Source: Phocoena phocoena
Lineage: Eukaryota > Chordata > Mammalia > Artiodactyla > Phocoenidae
DNA length: 64,000 bases
Assembly: GCF_963924675.1 (NCBI RefSeq)
Contig: NW_027077394.1
Coordinates: 558,001-622,000, forward strand
Direction of reading: 5' to 3'
Every line of letters starts with the position of its first letter. Within the stretch, counting starts at the first letter, position 1. A model generated the notes under the pieces. That model saw only the letters and a program-made list of their open reading frames with translations. It ran no database searches and was not told where the DNA came from. Of the stretch, positions 24,456-38,431 are shown piece after piece. A program made the position numbers and the translations under genes.

Positions 24456-26202
24456 AATTTGAGACCCTGTTCTGTTTTGTAATTCAGTTCATGTGTAGTC
24501 AAGTTTACATTCCGTGTATTAGTGATATCTTATGATGTTTCTTTTTCTGTGTGACGTAGTTCACGTAGAATCACCGTACCTGCATCCACTCACTATGCCG
24601 CTACGGGCCTGATGACACAGATTTCATTGCTGAGTGATATTGCATTGTACGTACGTGCCACAACTTCTTTATCCATATTTTGCTTTCTGGGATATTTACC
24701 TGTTACTGTAGACGAGCTTCTTGTGAACACAGCCGTCCCAAATATTGGGGTGGCTGTCTGTTTTTGATTTTAATTTCCGTAAGCTATAGGACCATAAGTG
24801 GAAGTGCCATAGACTGTGTTGCTTTGTTTCTTATGTGTTTCAGGAAACACCATACACTTCTCCAGGCTGGCTGCTGGCAATTTACATCCTGCCAATCAGC
24901 ATAACAAGGCTCCCTGTTCTCCATATCCTGTCCTACCTTTCTGGATTTTACACATTTTTCAGATGGCCCTCTTGCCCGGGGGGCAGTGAGACTTCATTGT
25001 AGTGCAGATTTCCTTTACAGGCTTGCTTGGTTGGCCAAAAAGGGCGTATGCGTTTTTTCCTGAATATATTCAGGAAAAAACGCATACGCCCTTTTTGGCC
25101 AAGTGCATCATTGTCGACGTTCTGCCTCTTTTCCTATGCTTTCAGGGCAATTCCAGTCTACCCCCTGCAATCGTTTTCCTGAAATTCTGCCCCGCTTTCA
25201 AGTCCCCTTCGCAGGCTTACTTCAATATATTTTTGGAGGATAGCTGTCATTTATAACTCTGCAGGTTTGTGAATTACAGTGCCCCTGAGCTCCTTTCTTC
25301 AACTCGCTTTCTTGTGAACTGGGCACAAAACCGCAGGATTGCTTCAGGCCCTAATCTGTTTCGGGCAGGGCATGCTGAGCCTTTGGTAAATTCCTCTTCC
25401 TGGTGGGAAATGAGCGTTACATTTGCCCGTGCAGACACCTACAGCTAGTCTCTCATTGGTTCTCCCTATTCCTGTTCATCTTGCACAGAAATTGCAAGCT
25501 GTGCCAAACAGGAGGTTAAAGGCACTGACTCTCCAAGCAGGGAGACTGTTAGTAAATCATCTGGAATGGTGAACCCGAGGACCAGGATACGAAAACTGAG
25601 ATGCATTTTAAATCATTTCCCCATAACACGGTGGACCATACTGTGGGTTTCACATGCATGTTTTAGCTGGAGGAAGAATCCCTTGAACCTGAAGAGTTGG
25701 GACCCATGGAATAGGTACCATACAGTATGACTTCAAAGGGTGTGCATTTGCTCACCTAAACTCACCAATGCTATCAGCCTGAAGTGTCCAGCCTTATGTC
25801 TCAACCAGCTCTGGGTGTAGATGTGGTCAATCCCGGTTGCATCACATGCCCTGAGTGAATTATTTAAGAATTGCTCTCTATTTCACTGTCTTTATGATTT
25901 TTTTTTGAAATTTATTTTGATAATGGGATTTATCGGATTTTCACTGCTGCGTTTATGCCGCTGTACACACGCTTGATTCTCTTACGGAGACATATATATC
26001 CATGGGTTTTAAGATTCTTCCTAGTCAGGTATATTCCTAGGCGTTGAATATGTGGTGTTGGGTCCATTTCGTTGAGCAAGGAGTAGGTCTTGTCTATTAC
26101 ATATTTGGCTTATGGAAAGTTATCTGTGCTAATTTCAGTCTCTGGTTTTATGAAGCACCCCAACGCACCTTTCCCCATAAGCAAGCACTAGTTGGTTTTC
26201 TA
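24456..26202. repeat. Unit 15, chimera: B body, A tail
   Basis: 1,747 bp. Palindrome 25031-25102 perfect. A24954 marks it as the trimer partner of unit 12. The switch to the A tail falls between the GTGGTCAATCCC and TTATGATTTT landmarks, as in units 11 and 12. Confidence 0.95.
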
Positions 26203-27949
26203 AATTTGAGACCCTGTTCTGTTTTGTAATTCAGTTCATGTGTAGTCAAGTTTACATTCCGTGTATTAGTGATATCTTATGATGTTTCTTTTTCTGTGTG
26301 ACGTAGTTCACGTAGAATCACCGTACCTGCATCCACTCACTATGCCGCTACGGGCCTGATGACACAGATTTCATTGCTGAGTGATATTGCATTGTACGTA
26401 CGTGCCACAACTTCTTTATCCATATTTTGCTTTCTGGGATATTTACCTGTTACTGTAGACGAGCTTCTTGTGAACACAGCCGTCCCAAATATTGGGGTGG
26501 CTGTCTGTTTTTGATTTTAATTTCCGTAAGCTATAGGACCATAAGTGGAAGTGCCATAGACTGTGTTGCTTTGTTTCTTATGTGTTTCAGGAAACACCAT
26601 ACACTTCTCCAGGCTGGCTGCTGGCAATTTACATCCTGCCAATCAGCATAACAAGGCTCCCTGTTCTCCATATCCTGTCCTACCTTTCTGGATTTTACAC
26701 TTTTTTCAGATGGCCCTCTTGCCCGGGGGGCAGTGAGACTTCATTGTAGTGCAGATTTCCTTTACAGGCTTGCTTGGTTGGCCAAAAAGGGCATATGCGT
26801 TTTTTCCTGAATATATTCAGGAAAAAACGCATACGCCCTTTTTGGCCAAGTGCATCATTGTCGACGTTCTGCCTCTTTTCCTATGCTTTCAGGGCAATTC
26901 CAGTCTACCCCCTGCAATCGTTTTCCTGAAATTCTGCCCCGCTTTCAAGTCCCCTTCGCAGGCTTACTTCAATATATTTTTGGAGGATAGCTGTCATTTA
27001 TAACTCTGCAGGTTTGTGAATTACAGTGCCCCTGAGCTCCTTTCTTCAACTCGCTTTCTTGTGAACTGGGCGCAAAACCGCAGGATTGCTTCAGGCCCTA
27101 ATCTGTTTCGGGCATGGCATGCTGAGCCTTTGGTAAATTCCTCTTCCTGGTGGGAAATGAGCGTTACATTTGCCCGTGCAGACACCTACAGCTAGTCTCT
27201 CATTGGTTCTCCCTATTCCTGTTCATCTTGCACAGAAATTGCAAGCTGTGCCAAACAGGAGGTTAAAGGCACTGACTCTCCAAGCAGGGAGACTGTTAGT
27301 AAATCATCTGGAATGGTGAACCCGAGGACCAGGATACGAAAACTGAGATGCATTTTAAATCATTTCCCCATAACACGGTGGACCATACTGTGGGTTTCAC
27401 ATGCATGTTTTAGCTGGAGGAAGAATCCCTTGAACCTGAAGAGTTGGGACCCATGGAATAGGTACCATACAGTATGACTTCAAAGGGTGTGCATTTGCTC
27501 ACCTAAACTCACCAATGCTATCAGCCTGAAGTGTCCAGCCTTATGTCTCAACCAGCTCTGGGTGTAGATATGGTCAATCCCGGTTGCATCACATGCCCTG
27601 AGTGAATTATTTAAGAATTGCTCTCTATTTCACTGTCTTTGTGTTTTGTTTTCGAAATTTATTTTGATAATGGGATTTATCGGATTTTCACTGCTGCCTT
27701 TCGGCCGCTGTACACACCCTTGATTCTCTTACGGAGACATATATATCCATGGGTTTTAAGATTCTTCCTAGTCAGGTATATTCCTAGGCGTTGAATATGT
27801 GGTGTTGGGTCCATTTCGTTGAGCAAGGAGTAGGTCTTGTCTATTACATATTGGGCTTATGGAAAGTTATCTGTGCTAATTTCAGTCTCTGGTTTTATGC
27901 AGCACCCCAAGGCACCTTTCCCCATAAGCAAGCACTATTTGGTTTTCTA
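26203..27949. repeat. Unit 16, class B, palindrome with one mismatch
   Basis: 1,747 bp, B tail. Palindrome 26778-26849 has A at 26793. It carries all unit 13 markers and is its copy at +5,241. Confidence 0.95.
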
Positions 27950-29696
27950 AATTTGAGACCCTTTTCTATTTTGTAATTCAGTTCATGTGTAGTCAAGTTT
28001 ACATTCCGTGTATTCGTGATATCTTATGATGTTTCTTTTTCTGTGTGACGTAGTTCACGTAGAATCACCGTACCTGCATCCACTCACTATGCCGCTATGG
28101 GCCTGATGACACAGATTTCATTGCTGAGTGACATTGCATTGTACGTACGTGCCACAAGTTCTTTATCCATTTTTTGCTTTCTGGGATATTTACCTGATAC
28201 TGTAGACGAGCTTCTTGTGAACACAGCCGTCTCAAATATTGGGGTGGCTGTCTGTTTTTGATTTTAATTTCCGTAAGCTATAGGACCATAAGTGGAAGTG
28301 CCATAGGCTGTGTTGCTTTGTTTCTTTCGTGTTTCAGGAAACACCATACACTTCTCCAGGGTGGCTGCTGGCAATTTACATCCTGCCAATCAGCATAACA
28401 AGGCTCCCTGTTCTCCATATCCTGTCCTACCTTTCTGGATTTTACACTTTTTTCAGATGGCCCTTTTGCCAGGGGGGCAGTGAGACTTCATTGTAGTGCA
28501 GATTTCATTTACAGGCTTGCTTGGTTGGCCAAAAAGGGCGTATGCGTTTTTTCCTGAATATATTCAGGAAAAAACGCATACGCCCTTTTTGGCCAAGTGC
28601 ATCATTGTCGACGTTCTGCCTCTTTTCCTATGCTTTCAGGGCAATTCCAGTCTACCCCCTGCAATCGTTTTCCTGAAATTCTGCCCCGCTTTCAAGTCCC
28701 CTTCGCAGGCTTACTTAAATATTTTTTTGGAGGAAAGCTGTCATTTATAACTCTGCAGGTTTGTGAATTACAGTGCCCCTGAGCTCCTTTCTTCAACTCG
28801 CTTTCTTGTGAGCTGGGCACAAAACCGCAGGATTGCTTCAGGCCCTAATCTGTTTCCAGCAGGGCACACTGAGCCTTTGTTTAATTCCTCTTCCTGGTGG
28901 GCAATGAGCGTTACATTTGCCCGTGCAGACACCTACAGCTAGTCTCTCATTGGTTCTCCCTATTCCTGTTCATTTTGCACAGAAATTGCAAGCTGTGCCA
29001 AAGAGGAGGTTAAAGGCACTGACTCTCCAAGCGGGGAGAGTGTTAGTAAAGCATCTGGAATGGTGAACCCGAGGACCAGGATACGAAAACTGAGATGCAT
29101 TTTAAATCATTTCCCAATCACATGGTGGACGATACTCTTGGTTTCCCATGCATGTTTTAGCTGGAGGAAGAATCCCTTGAACCTGGAGAGTTGGGACCCA
29201 TGGAATGGGTACCATGCAGTATGACTTCAAAGGGTCTGCATTTGCTCACCGAAACTCACCAATGCTATCAGCCTGAAGTGTCCAGCCTTATGTCTCAACC
29301 AGCTCTGGGTGTAGATGTGTTAAATCCCGGTTGCATCACATGCCCTGAGTGAATTATTTAAGAATTGCTCTCTATTTCACTGTCTTTATGATTTTTTTTT
29401 GAAATTTATTTTGATAATGGGATTTATCGGATTTTCACTGCTGCGTTTATGCCGCTGTACACACGCTTGATTCTCTTACGGAGACATATATATCCATGGG
29501 TTTTAAGATTCTTCCTAGTCAGGTATATTCCTAGGCGTTGAATATGTGGTGTTGGGTCCATTTCGTTGAGCAAGGAGTAGGTCTTGTCTATTACATATTT
29601 GGCTTATGGAAAGTTATCTGTGCTAATTTCAGTCTCTGGTTTTATGAAGCACCCCAACGCACCTTTCCCCATAAGCAAGCACTAGTTGGTTTTCTA
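27950..29696. repeat. Unit 17, class A (A1)
   Basis: 1,747 bp, A tail. Palindrome 28525-28596 perfect. It carries unit 14 markers but keeps the ancestral A in TATGACTTC at 29224, so it was copied before the C arose in unit 14's lineage. Confidence 0.95.
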
Positions 29697-31443
29697 AATT
29701 TGAGACCCTGTTCTGTTTTGTAATTCAGTTCATGTGTAGTCAAGTTTACATTCCGTGTATTAGTGATATCTTATGATGTTTCTTTTTCTGTGTGACGTAG
29801 TTCACGTAGAATCACCGTACCTGCATCCACTCACTATGCCGCTACGGGCCTGATGACACAGATTTCATTGCTGAGTGATATTGCATTGTACGTACGTGCC
29901 ACAACTTCTTTATCCATATTTTGCTTTCTGGGATATTTACCTGTTACTGTAGACGAGCTTCTTGTGAACACAGCCGTCCCAAATATTGGGGTGGCTGTCT
30001 GTTTTTGATTTTAATTTCCGTAAGCTATAGGACCATAAGTGGAAGTGCCATAGACTGTGTTGCTTTGTTTCTTATGTGTTTCAGGAAACACCATACACTT
30101 CTCCAGGCTGGCTGCTGGCAATTTACATCCTGCCAATCAGCATAACAAGGCTCCCTGTTCTCCATATCCTGTCCTACCTTTCTGGATTTTACACTTTTTT
30201 CAGATGGCCCTCTTGCCCGGGGGGCAGTGAGACTTCATTGTAGTGCAGATTTCCTTTACAGGCTTGCTTGGTTGGCCAAAAAGGGCGTATGCGTTTTTTC
30301 CTGAATATATTCAGGAAAAAACGCATACGCCCTTTTTGGCCAAGTGCATCATTGTCGACGTTCTGCCTCTTTTCCTATGCTTTCAGGGCAATTCCAGTCT
30401 ACCCCCTGCAATCGTTTTCCTGAAATTCTGCCCCGCTTTCAAGTCCCCTTCGCAGGCTTACTTCAATATATTTTTGGAGGATAGCTGTCATTTATAACTC
30501 TGCAGGTTTGTGAATTACAGTGCCCCTGAGCTCCTTTCTTCAACTCGCTTTCTTGTGAACTGGGCACAAAACCGCAGGATTGCTTCAGGCCCTAATCTGT
30601 TTCGGGCAGGGCATGCTGAGCCTTTGGTAAATTCCTCTTCCTGGTGGGAAATGAGCGTTACATTTGCCCGTGCAGACACCTACAGCTAGTCTCTCATTGG
30701 TTCTCCCTATTCCTGTTCATCTTGCACAGAAATTGCAAGCTGTGCCAAACAGGAGGTTAAAGGCACTGACTCTCCAAGCAGGGAGACTGTTAGTAAATCA
30801 TCTGGAATGGTGAACCCGAGGACCAGGATACGAAAACTGAGATGCATTTTAAATCATTTCCCCATAACACGGTGGACCATACTGTGGGTTTCACATGCAT
30901 GTTTTAGCTGGAGGAAGAATCCCTTGAACCTGAAGAGTTGGGACCCATGGAATAGGTACCATACAGTATGACTTCAAAGGGTGTGCATTTGCTCACCTAA
31001 ACTCACCAATGCTATCAGCCTGAAGTGTCCAGCCTTATGTCTCAACCAGCTCTGGGTGTAGATGTGGTCAATCCCGGTTGCATCACATGCCCTGAGTGAA
31101 TTATTTAAGAATTGCTCTCTATTTCACTGTCTTTGTGTTTTGTTTTCGAAATTTATTTTGATAATGGGATTTATCGGATTTTCACTGCTGCCTTTCGGCC
31201 GCTGTACACACCCTTGATTCTCTTACGGAGACATATATATCCATGGGTTTTAAGATTCTTCCTAGTCAGGTATATTCCTAGGCGTTGAATATGTGGTGTT
31301 GGGTCCATTTCGTTGAGCAAGGAGTAGGTCTTGTCTATTACATATTGGGCTTATGGAAAGTTATCTGTGCTAATTTCAGTCTCTGGTTTTATGCAGCACC
31401 CCAAGGCACCTTTCCCCATAAGCAAGCACTAGTTGGTTTTCTA
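29697..31443. repeat. Unit 18, class B
   Basis: 1,747 bp, B tail. Palindrome 30272-30343 perfect. It lacks the trimer marker found at 24954 in unit 15, so the second trimer copy ends before this point. I saw no private variant. Confidence 0.95.
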
Positions 31444-33190
31444 AATTTGAGACCCTTTTCTATTTTGTAATTCAGTTCATGTGTAGTCAAGTTTACATTC
31501 CGTGTATTCGTGATATCTTATGATGTTTCTTTTTCTGTGTGACGTAGTTCACGTAGAATCACCGTACCTGCATCCACTCACTATGCCGCTATGGGCCTGA
31601 TGACACAGATTTCATTGCTGAGTGATATTGCATTGTACGTACGTGCCACAAGTTCTTTATCCATTTTTTGCTTTCTGGGATATTTACCTGATACTGTAGA
31701 CGAGCTTCTTGTGAACACAGCCGTCTCAAATATTGGGGTGGCTGTCTGTTTTTGATTTTAATTTCCGTAAGCTATAGGACCATAAGTGGAAGTGCCATAG
31801 GCTGTGTTGCTTTGTTTCTTTCGTGTTTCAGGAAACACCATACACTTCTCCAGGGTGGCTGCTGGCAATTTACATCCTGCCAATCAGCATAACAAGGCTC
31901 CCTGTTCTCCATATCCTGTCCTACCTTTCTGGATTTTACACTTTTTTCAGATGGCCCTTTTGCCAGGGGGGCAGTGAGACTTCATTGTAGTGCAGATTTC
32001 ATTTACAGGCTTGCTTGGTTGGCCAAAAAGGGCGTATGCGTTTTTTCCTGAATATATTCAGGAAAAAACGCATACGCCCTTTTTGGCCAAGTGCATCATT
32101 GTCGATGTTCTGCCTCTTTTCCTATGCTTTCAGGGCAATTCCAGTCTACCCCCTGCAATCGTTTTCCTGAAATTCTGCCCCGCTTTCAAGTCCCCTTCGC
32201 AGGCTTACTTCAATATATTTTTGGAGGAAAGCTGTCATTTATAACTCTGCAGGTTTGTGAATTACAGTGCCCCTGAGCTCCTTTCTTCAACTCGCTTTCT
32301 TGTGAGCTGGGCACAAAACCGCAGGATTGCTTCAGGCCCTAATCTGTTTCCGGCAGGGCACGCTGAGCCTTTGGTTAATTCCTCTTCCTGGTGGGAAATG
32401 AGCGTTACATTTGCCCGTGCAGACACCTACAGCTAGTCTCTCATTGGTTCTCCCTATTCCTGTTCATTTTGCACAGAAATTGCAAGCTGTGCCAAAGAGG
32501 AGGTTAAAGGCACTGACTCTCCAAGCGGGGAGAGTGTTAGTAAAGCATCTGGAATGGTGAACCCGAGGACCAGGATACGAAAACTGAGATGCATTTTAAA
32601 TCATTTCCCAATCACATGGTGGACGATACTCTTGGTTTCCCATGCATGTTTTAGCTGGAGGAAGAATCCCTTGAACCTGGAGAGTTGGCACCCATGGAAT
32701 GGGTACCATGCAGTATGACTTCAAAGGGTCTGCATTTGCTCACCGAAACTCACCAATGCTATCAGCCTGAAGTGTCCAGCCTTATGTCTCAACCAGCTCT
32801 GGGTGTAGATGTGTTAAATCCCGGTTCCATCACATGCCCTGAGTGAATTATTTAAGAATTGCTCTCTATTTCACTGTCTTTATGATTTTTTTTTGAAATT
32901 TATTTTGATAATGGGATTTATCGGATTTTCACTGCTGCGTTTATGCCGCTGTACACACGCTTGATTCTCTTACGGAGACATATATATCCATGGGTTTTAA
33001 GATTCTTCCTAGTCAGGTATATTCCTAGGCGTTGAATATGTGGTGTTGGGTCCATTTCGTTGAGCAAGGAGTAGGTCTTCTCTATTACATATTTGGCTTA
33101 TGGAAAGTTATCTGTGCTAATTTCAGTCTCTGGTTTTATGAAGCACCCCAACGCACCTTTCCCCATAAGCAAGCACTAGTTGGTTTTCTA
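31444..33190. repeat. Unit 19, class A
   Basis: 1,747 bp, A tail. Palindrome 32019-32090 perfect. T32106 destroys the GTCGAC site (also in units 28 and 30). C32689, C32827 and C33080 are shared only with unit 28, each exactly 15,723 bp apart. Confidence 0.95.
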
Positions 33191-34937
33191 AATTTGAGAC
33201 CCTGTTCTGTTTTGTAATTCAGTTCATGTGTAGTCAAGTTTACATTCCGTGTATTAGTGATATCTTATGATGTTTCTTTTTCTGTGTGACGTAGTTCACG
33301 TAGAATCACCGTACCTGCATCCACTCACTATGCCGCTACGGGCCTGATGACACAGATTTCATTGCTGAGTGATATTGCATTGTACGTACGTGCCACAACT
33401 TCTTTATCCATATTTTGCTTTCTGGGATATTTACCTGTTACTGTAGACGAGCTTCTTGTGAACACAGCCGTCCCAAATATTGGGGTGGCTGTCTGTTTTT
33501 GATTTTAATTTCCGTAAGCTATAGGACCATAAGTGGAAGTGCCATAGACTGTGTTGCTTTGTTTCTTATGTGTTTCAGGAAACACCATACACTTCTCCAG
33601 GCTGGCTGCTGGCAATTTACATCCTGCCAATCAGCATAACAAGGCTCCCTGTTCTCCATATCCTGTCCTACCTTTCTGGATATTACACTTTTTTCAGATG
33701 GCCCTCTTGCCCGGGGGACAGTGAGACTTCATTGTAGTGCAGATTTCCTTTACAGGCTTGCTTGGTTGGCCAAAAAGGGCGTATGCGTTTTTTCCTGAAT
33801 ATATTCAGGAAAAAACGCATACGCCCTTTTTGGCCAAGTGCATCATTGTCGACGTTCTGCCTCTTTTCCTATGCTTTCAGGGCAATTCCAGTCTACCCCC
33901 TGCAATCGTTTTCCTGAAATTCTGCCCCGCTTTCAAGTCCCCTTCGCAGGCTTACTTCAATATATTTTTGGAGGATAGCTGTCATTTATAACTCTGCAAG
34001 TTTGTGAATTACAGTGCCCCTGAGCTCCTTTCTTCAACTCGCTTTCTTGTGAACTGGGCACAAAACCGCAGGATTGCTTCAGGCCCTAATCTGTTTCGGG
34101 CAGGGCATGCTGAGCCTTTGGTAAATTCCTCTTCCTGGTGGGAAATGAGCGTTACATTTGCCCGTGCAGACACCTACAGCTAGTCTCTCATTGGTTCTCC
34201 CTATTCCTGTTCATCTTGCACAGAAATTGCAAGCTGTGCCAAACAGGAGGTTAAAGGCACTGACTCTCCAAGCAGGGAGACTGTTAGTAAATCATCTGGA
34301 ATGGTGAACCCGAGGACCAGGATACGAAAACTGAGATGCATTTTAAATCATTTCCCCATAACACGGTGGACCATACTGTGGGTTTCACATGCATGTTTTA
34401 GCTGGAGGTAGAATCCCTTGAACCTGAAGAGTTGGGACCCATGGAATAGGTACCATACAGTATGACTTCAAAGGGTGTGCATTTGCTCACCTAAACTCAC
34501 CAATGCTATCAGCCTGAAGTGTCCAGCCTTATGTCTCAACCAGCTCTGGGTGTAGATGTGGTCAATCCCGGTTGCATCACATGCCCTGAGTGAATTATTT
34601 AAGAATTGCTCTCTATTTCACTGTCTTTATGATTTTTTTTTGAAATTTATTTTGATAATGGGATTTATCGGATTTTCACTGCTGCGTTTATGCCGCTGTA
34701 CACACGCTTGATTCTCTTACGGAGACATATATATCCATGGGTTTTAAGATTCTTCCTAGTCAGGTATATTCCTAGGCGTTGAATATGTGGTGTTGGGTCC
34801 ATTTCGTTGAGCAAGGAGTAGGTCTTGTCTATTACATATTTGGCTTATGGAAAGTTATCTGTGCTAATTTCAGTCTCTGGTTTTATGAAGCACCCCAACG
34901 CACCTTTCCCCATAAGCAAGCACTAGTTGGTTTTCTA
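33191..34937. repeat. Unit 20, chimera: B body, A tail; contains the nine-unit junction
   Basis: 1,747 bp. Palindrome 33766-33837 perfect. A33682 and A33718 match unit 29, while T34409 matches unit 11, so the junction between the two nine-unit copies lies between 33719 and 34409. A33999 is private. Confidence 0.95.
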
Positions 34938-36684
34938 AATTTGAGACCCTGTTCTGTTTTGTAATTCAGTTCATGTGTAGTCAAGTTTACATTCCGTGTA
35001 TTAGTGATATCTTATGATGTTTCTTTTTCTGTGTGACGTAGTTCACGTAGAATCACCGTACCTGCATCCACTCACTATGCCGCTACGGGCCTGATGACAC
35101 AGATTTCATTGCTGAGTGATATTGCATTGTACGTACGTGCCACAACTTCTTTATCCATATTTTGCTTTCTGGGATATTTACCTGTTACTGTAGACGAGCT
35201 TCTTGTGAACACAGCCGTCCCAAATATTGGGGTGGCTGTCTGTTTTTGATTTTAATTTCCGTAAGCTATAGGACCATAAGTGGAAGTGCCATAGACTGTG
35301 TTGCTTTGTTTCTTATGTGTTTCAGGAAACACCATACACTTCTCCAGGCTGGCTGCTGGCAATTTACATCCTGCCAATCAGCATAACAAGGCTCCCTGTT
35401 CTCCATATCCTGTCCTACCTTTCTGGATTTTACACATTTTTCAGATGGCCCTCTTGCCCGGGGGGCAGTGAGACTTCATTGTAGTGCAGATTTCCTTTAC
35501 AGGCTTGCTTGGTTGGCCAAAAAGGGCGTATGCGTTTTTTCCTGAATATATTCAGGAAAAAACGCATACGCCCTTTTTGGCCAAGTGCATCATTGTCGAC
35601 GTTCTGCCTCTTTTCCTATGCTTTCAGGGCAATTCCAGTCTACCCCCTGCAATCGTTTTCCTGAAATTCTGCCCCGCTTTCAAGTCCCCTTCGCAGGCTT
35701 ACTTCAATATATTTTTGGAGGATAGCTGTCATTTATAACTCTGCAGGTTTGTGAATTACAGTGCCCCTGAGCTCCTTTCTTCAACTCGCTTTCTTGTGAA
35801 CTGGGCACAAAACCGCAGGATTGCTTCAGGCCCTAATCTGTTTCGGGCAGGGCATGCTGAGCCTTTGGTAAATTCCTCTTCCTGGTGGGAAATGAGCGTT
35901 ACATTTGCCCGTGCAGACACCTACAGCTAGTCTCTCATTGGTTCTCCCTATTCCTGTTCATCTTGCACAGAAATTGCAAGCTGTGCCAAACAGGAGGTTA
36001 AAGGCACTGACTCTCCAAGCAGGGAGACTGTTAGTAAATCATCTGGAATGGTGAACCCGAGGACCAGGATACGAAAACTGAGATGCATTTTAAATCATTT
36101 CCCCATAACACGGTGGACCATACTGTGGGTTTCACATGCATGTTTTAGCTGGAGGAAGAATCCCTTGAACCTGAAGAGTTGGGACCCATGGAATAGGTAC
36201 CATACAGTATGACTTCAAAGGGTGTGCATTTGCTCACCTAAACTCACCAATGCTATCAGCCTGAAGTGTCCAGCCTTATGTCTCAACCAGCTCTGGGTGT
36301 AGATGTGGTCAATCCCGGTTGCATCACATGCCCTGAGTGAATTATTTAAGAATTGCTCTCTATTTCACTGTCTTTATGATTTTTTTTTGAAATTTATTTT
36401 GATAATGGGATTTATCGGATTTTCACTGCTGCGTTTATGCCGCTGTACACACGCTTGATTCTCTTACGGAGACATATATATCCATGGGTTTTAAGATTCT
36501 TCCTAGTCAGGTATATTCCTAGGCGTTGAATATGTGGTGTTGGGTCCATTTCGTTGAGCAAGGAGTAGGTCTTGTCTATTACATATTTGGCTTATGGAAA
36601 GTTATCTGTGCTAATTTCAGTCTCTGGTTTTATGAAGCACCCCAACGCACCTTTCCCCATAAGCAAGCACTAGTTGGTTTTCTA
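34938..36684. repeat. Unit 21, chimera: B body, A tail
   Basis: 1,747 bp. Palindrome 35513-35584 perfect. Partner of unit 12, with A35436 shared. It has G35684 where unit 12 has C. Confidence 0.95.
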
Positions 36685-38431
36685 AATTTGAGACCCTGTT
36701 CTGTTTTGTAATTCAGTTCATGTGTAGTCAAGTTTACATTCCGTGTATTAGTGATATCTTATGATGTTTCTTTTTCTGTGTGACGTAGTTCACGTAGAAT
36801 CACCGTACCTGCATCCACTCACTATGCCGCTACGGGCCTGATGACACAGATTTCATTGCTGAGTGATATTGCATTGTACGTACGTGCCACAACTTCTTTA
36901 TCCATATTTTGCTTTCTGGGATATTTACCTGTTACTGTAGACGAGCTTCTTGTGAACACAGCCGTCCCAAATATTGGGGTGGCTGTCTGTTTTTGATTTT
37001 AATTTCCGTAAGCTATAGGACCATAAGTGGAAGTGCCATAGACTGTGTTGCTTTGTTTCTTATGTGTTTCAGGAAACACCATACACTTCTCCAGGCTGGC
37101 TGCTGGCAATTTACATCCTGCCAATCAGCATAACAAGGCTCCCTGTTCTCCATATCCTGTCCTACCTTTCTGGATTTTACACTTTTTTCAGATGGCCCTC
37201 TTGCCCGGGGGGCAGTGAGACTTCATTGTAGTGCAGATTTCCTTTACAGGCTTGCTTGGTTGGCCAAAAAGGGCATATGCGTTTTTTCCTGAATATATTC
37301 AGGAAAAAACGCATACGCCCTTTTTGGCCAAGTGCATCATTGTCGACGTTCTGCCTCTTTTCCTATGCTTTCAGGGCAATTCCAGTCTACCCCCTGCAAT
37401 CGTTTTCCTGAAATTCTGCCCCGCTTTCAAGTCCCCTTCGCAGGCTTACTTCAATATATTTTTGGAGGATAGCTGTCATTTATAACTCTGCAGGTTTGTG
37501 AATTACAGTGCCCCTGAGCTCCTTTCTTCAACTCGCTTTCTTGTGAACTGGGCGCAAAACCGCAGGATTGCTTCAGGCCCTAATCTGTTTCGGGCATGGC
37601 ATGCTGAGCCTTTGGTAAATTCCTCTTCCTGGTGGGAAATGAGCGTTACATTTGCCCGTGCAGACACCTACAGCTAGTCTCTCATTGGTTCTCCCTATTC
37701 CTGTTCATCTTGCACAGAAATTGCAAGCTGTGCCAAACAGGAGGTTAAAGGCACTGACTCTCCAAGCAGGGAGACTGTTAGTAAATCATCTGGAATGGTG
37801 AACCCGAGGACCAGGATACGAAAACTGAGATGCATTTTAAATCATTTCCCCATAACACGGTGGACCATACTGTGGGTTTCACATGCATGTTTTAGCTGGA
37901 GGAAGAATCCCTTGAACCTGAAGAGTTGGGACCCATGGAATAGGTACCATACAGTATGACTTCAAAGGGTGTGCATTTGCTCACCTAAACTCACCAATGC
38001 TATCAGCCTGAAGTGTCCAGCCTTATGTCTCAACCAGCTCTGGGTGTAGATATGGTCAATCCCGGTTGCATCACATGCCCTGAGTGAATTATTTAAGAAT
38101 TGCTCTCTATTTCACTGTCTTTGTGTTTTGTTTTCGAAATTTATTTTGATAATGGGATTTATCGGATTTTCACTGCTGCCTTTCGGCCGCTGTACACACC
38201 CTTGATTCTCTTACGGAGACATATATATCCATGGGTTTTAAGATTCTTCCTAGTCAGGTATATTCCTAGGCGTTGAATATGTGGTGTTGGGTCCATTTCG
38301 TTGAGCAAGGAGTAGGTCTTGTCTATTACATATTGGGCTTATGGAAAGTTATCTGTGCTAATTTCAGTCTCTGGTTTTATGCAGCACCCCAAGGCACCTT
38401 TCCCCATAAGCAAGCACTATTTGGTTTTCTA
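36685..38431. repeat. Unit 22, class B, palindrome with one mismatch
   Basis: 1,747 bp, B tail. Palindrome 37260-37331 has A at 37275. Partner of unit 13 with all its markers. Confidence 0.95.

Larger units (their letters stand above)
18845..29700. repeat. Three-unit block (5,241 bp) duplicated in tandem, inside nine-unit copy 1
   Basis: Units 12-13-14 reappear as 15-16-17. The left edge lies between about 18845 and 19713, so each copy is 5,241 bp within approximate limits. Shared markers: A19713/A24954, A21552/A26793, GGGCATGGCATGC in units 13 and 16, and GTGACATTGC and CTTAAATATTTTTTTGG in units 14 and 17. Confidence 0.88.
17996..34409. repeat. Nine-unit block (15,723 bp), copy 1, outer limits
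   Basis: The copy starts between 17996 and 18686 and ends between 33719 and 34409. Bases shared only with positions 15,723 downstream include 18686/34409, 21552/37275, 23983/39706, 32106/47829, 32689/48412, 32827/48550, 33080/48803, 33682/49405 and 33718/49441. The unit order is B B B A B B A B A, then B. Confidence 0.93.
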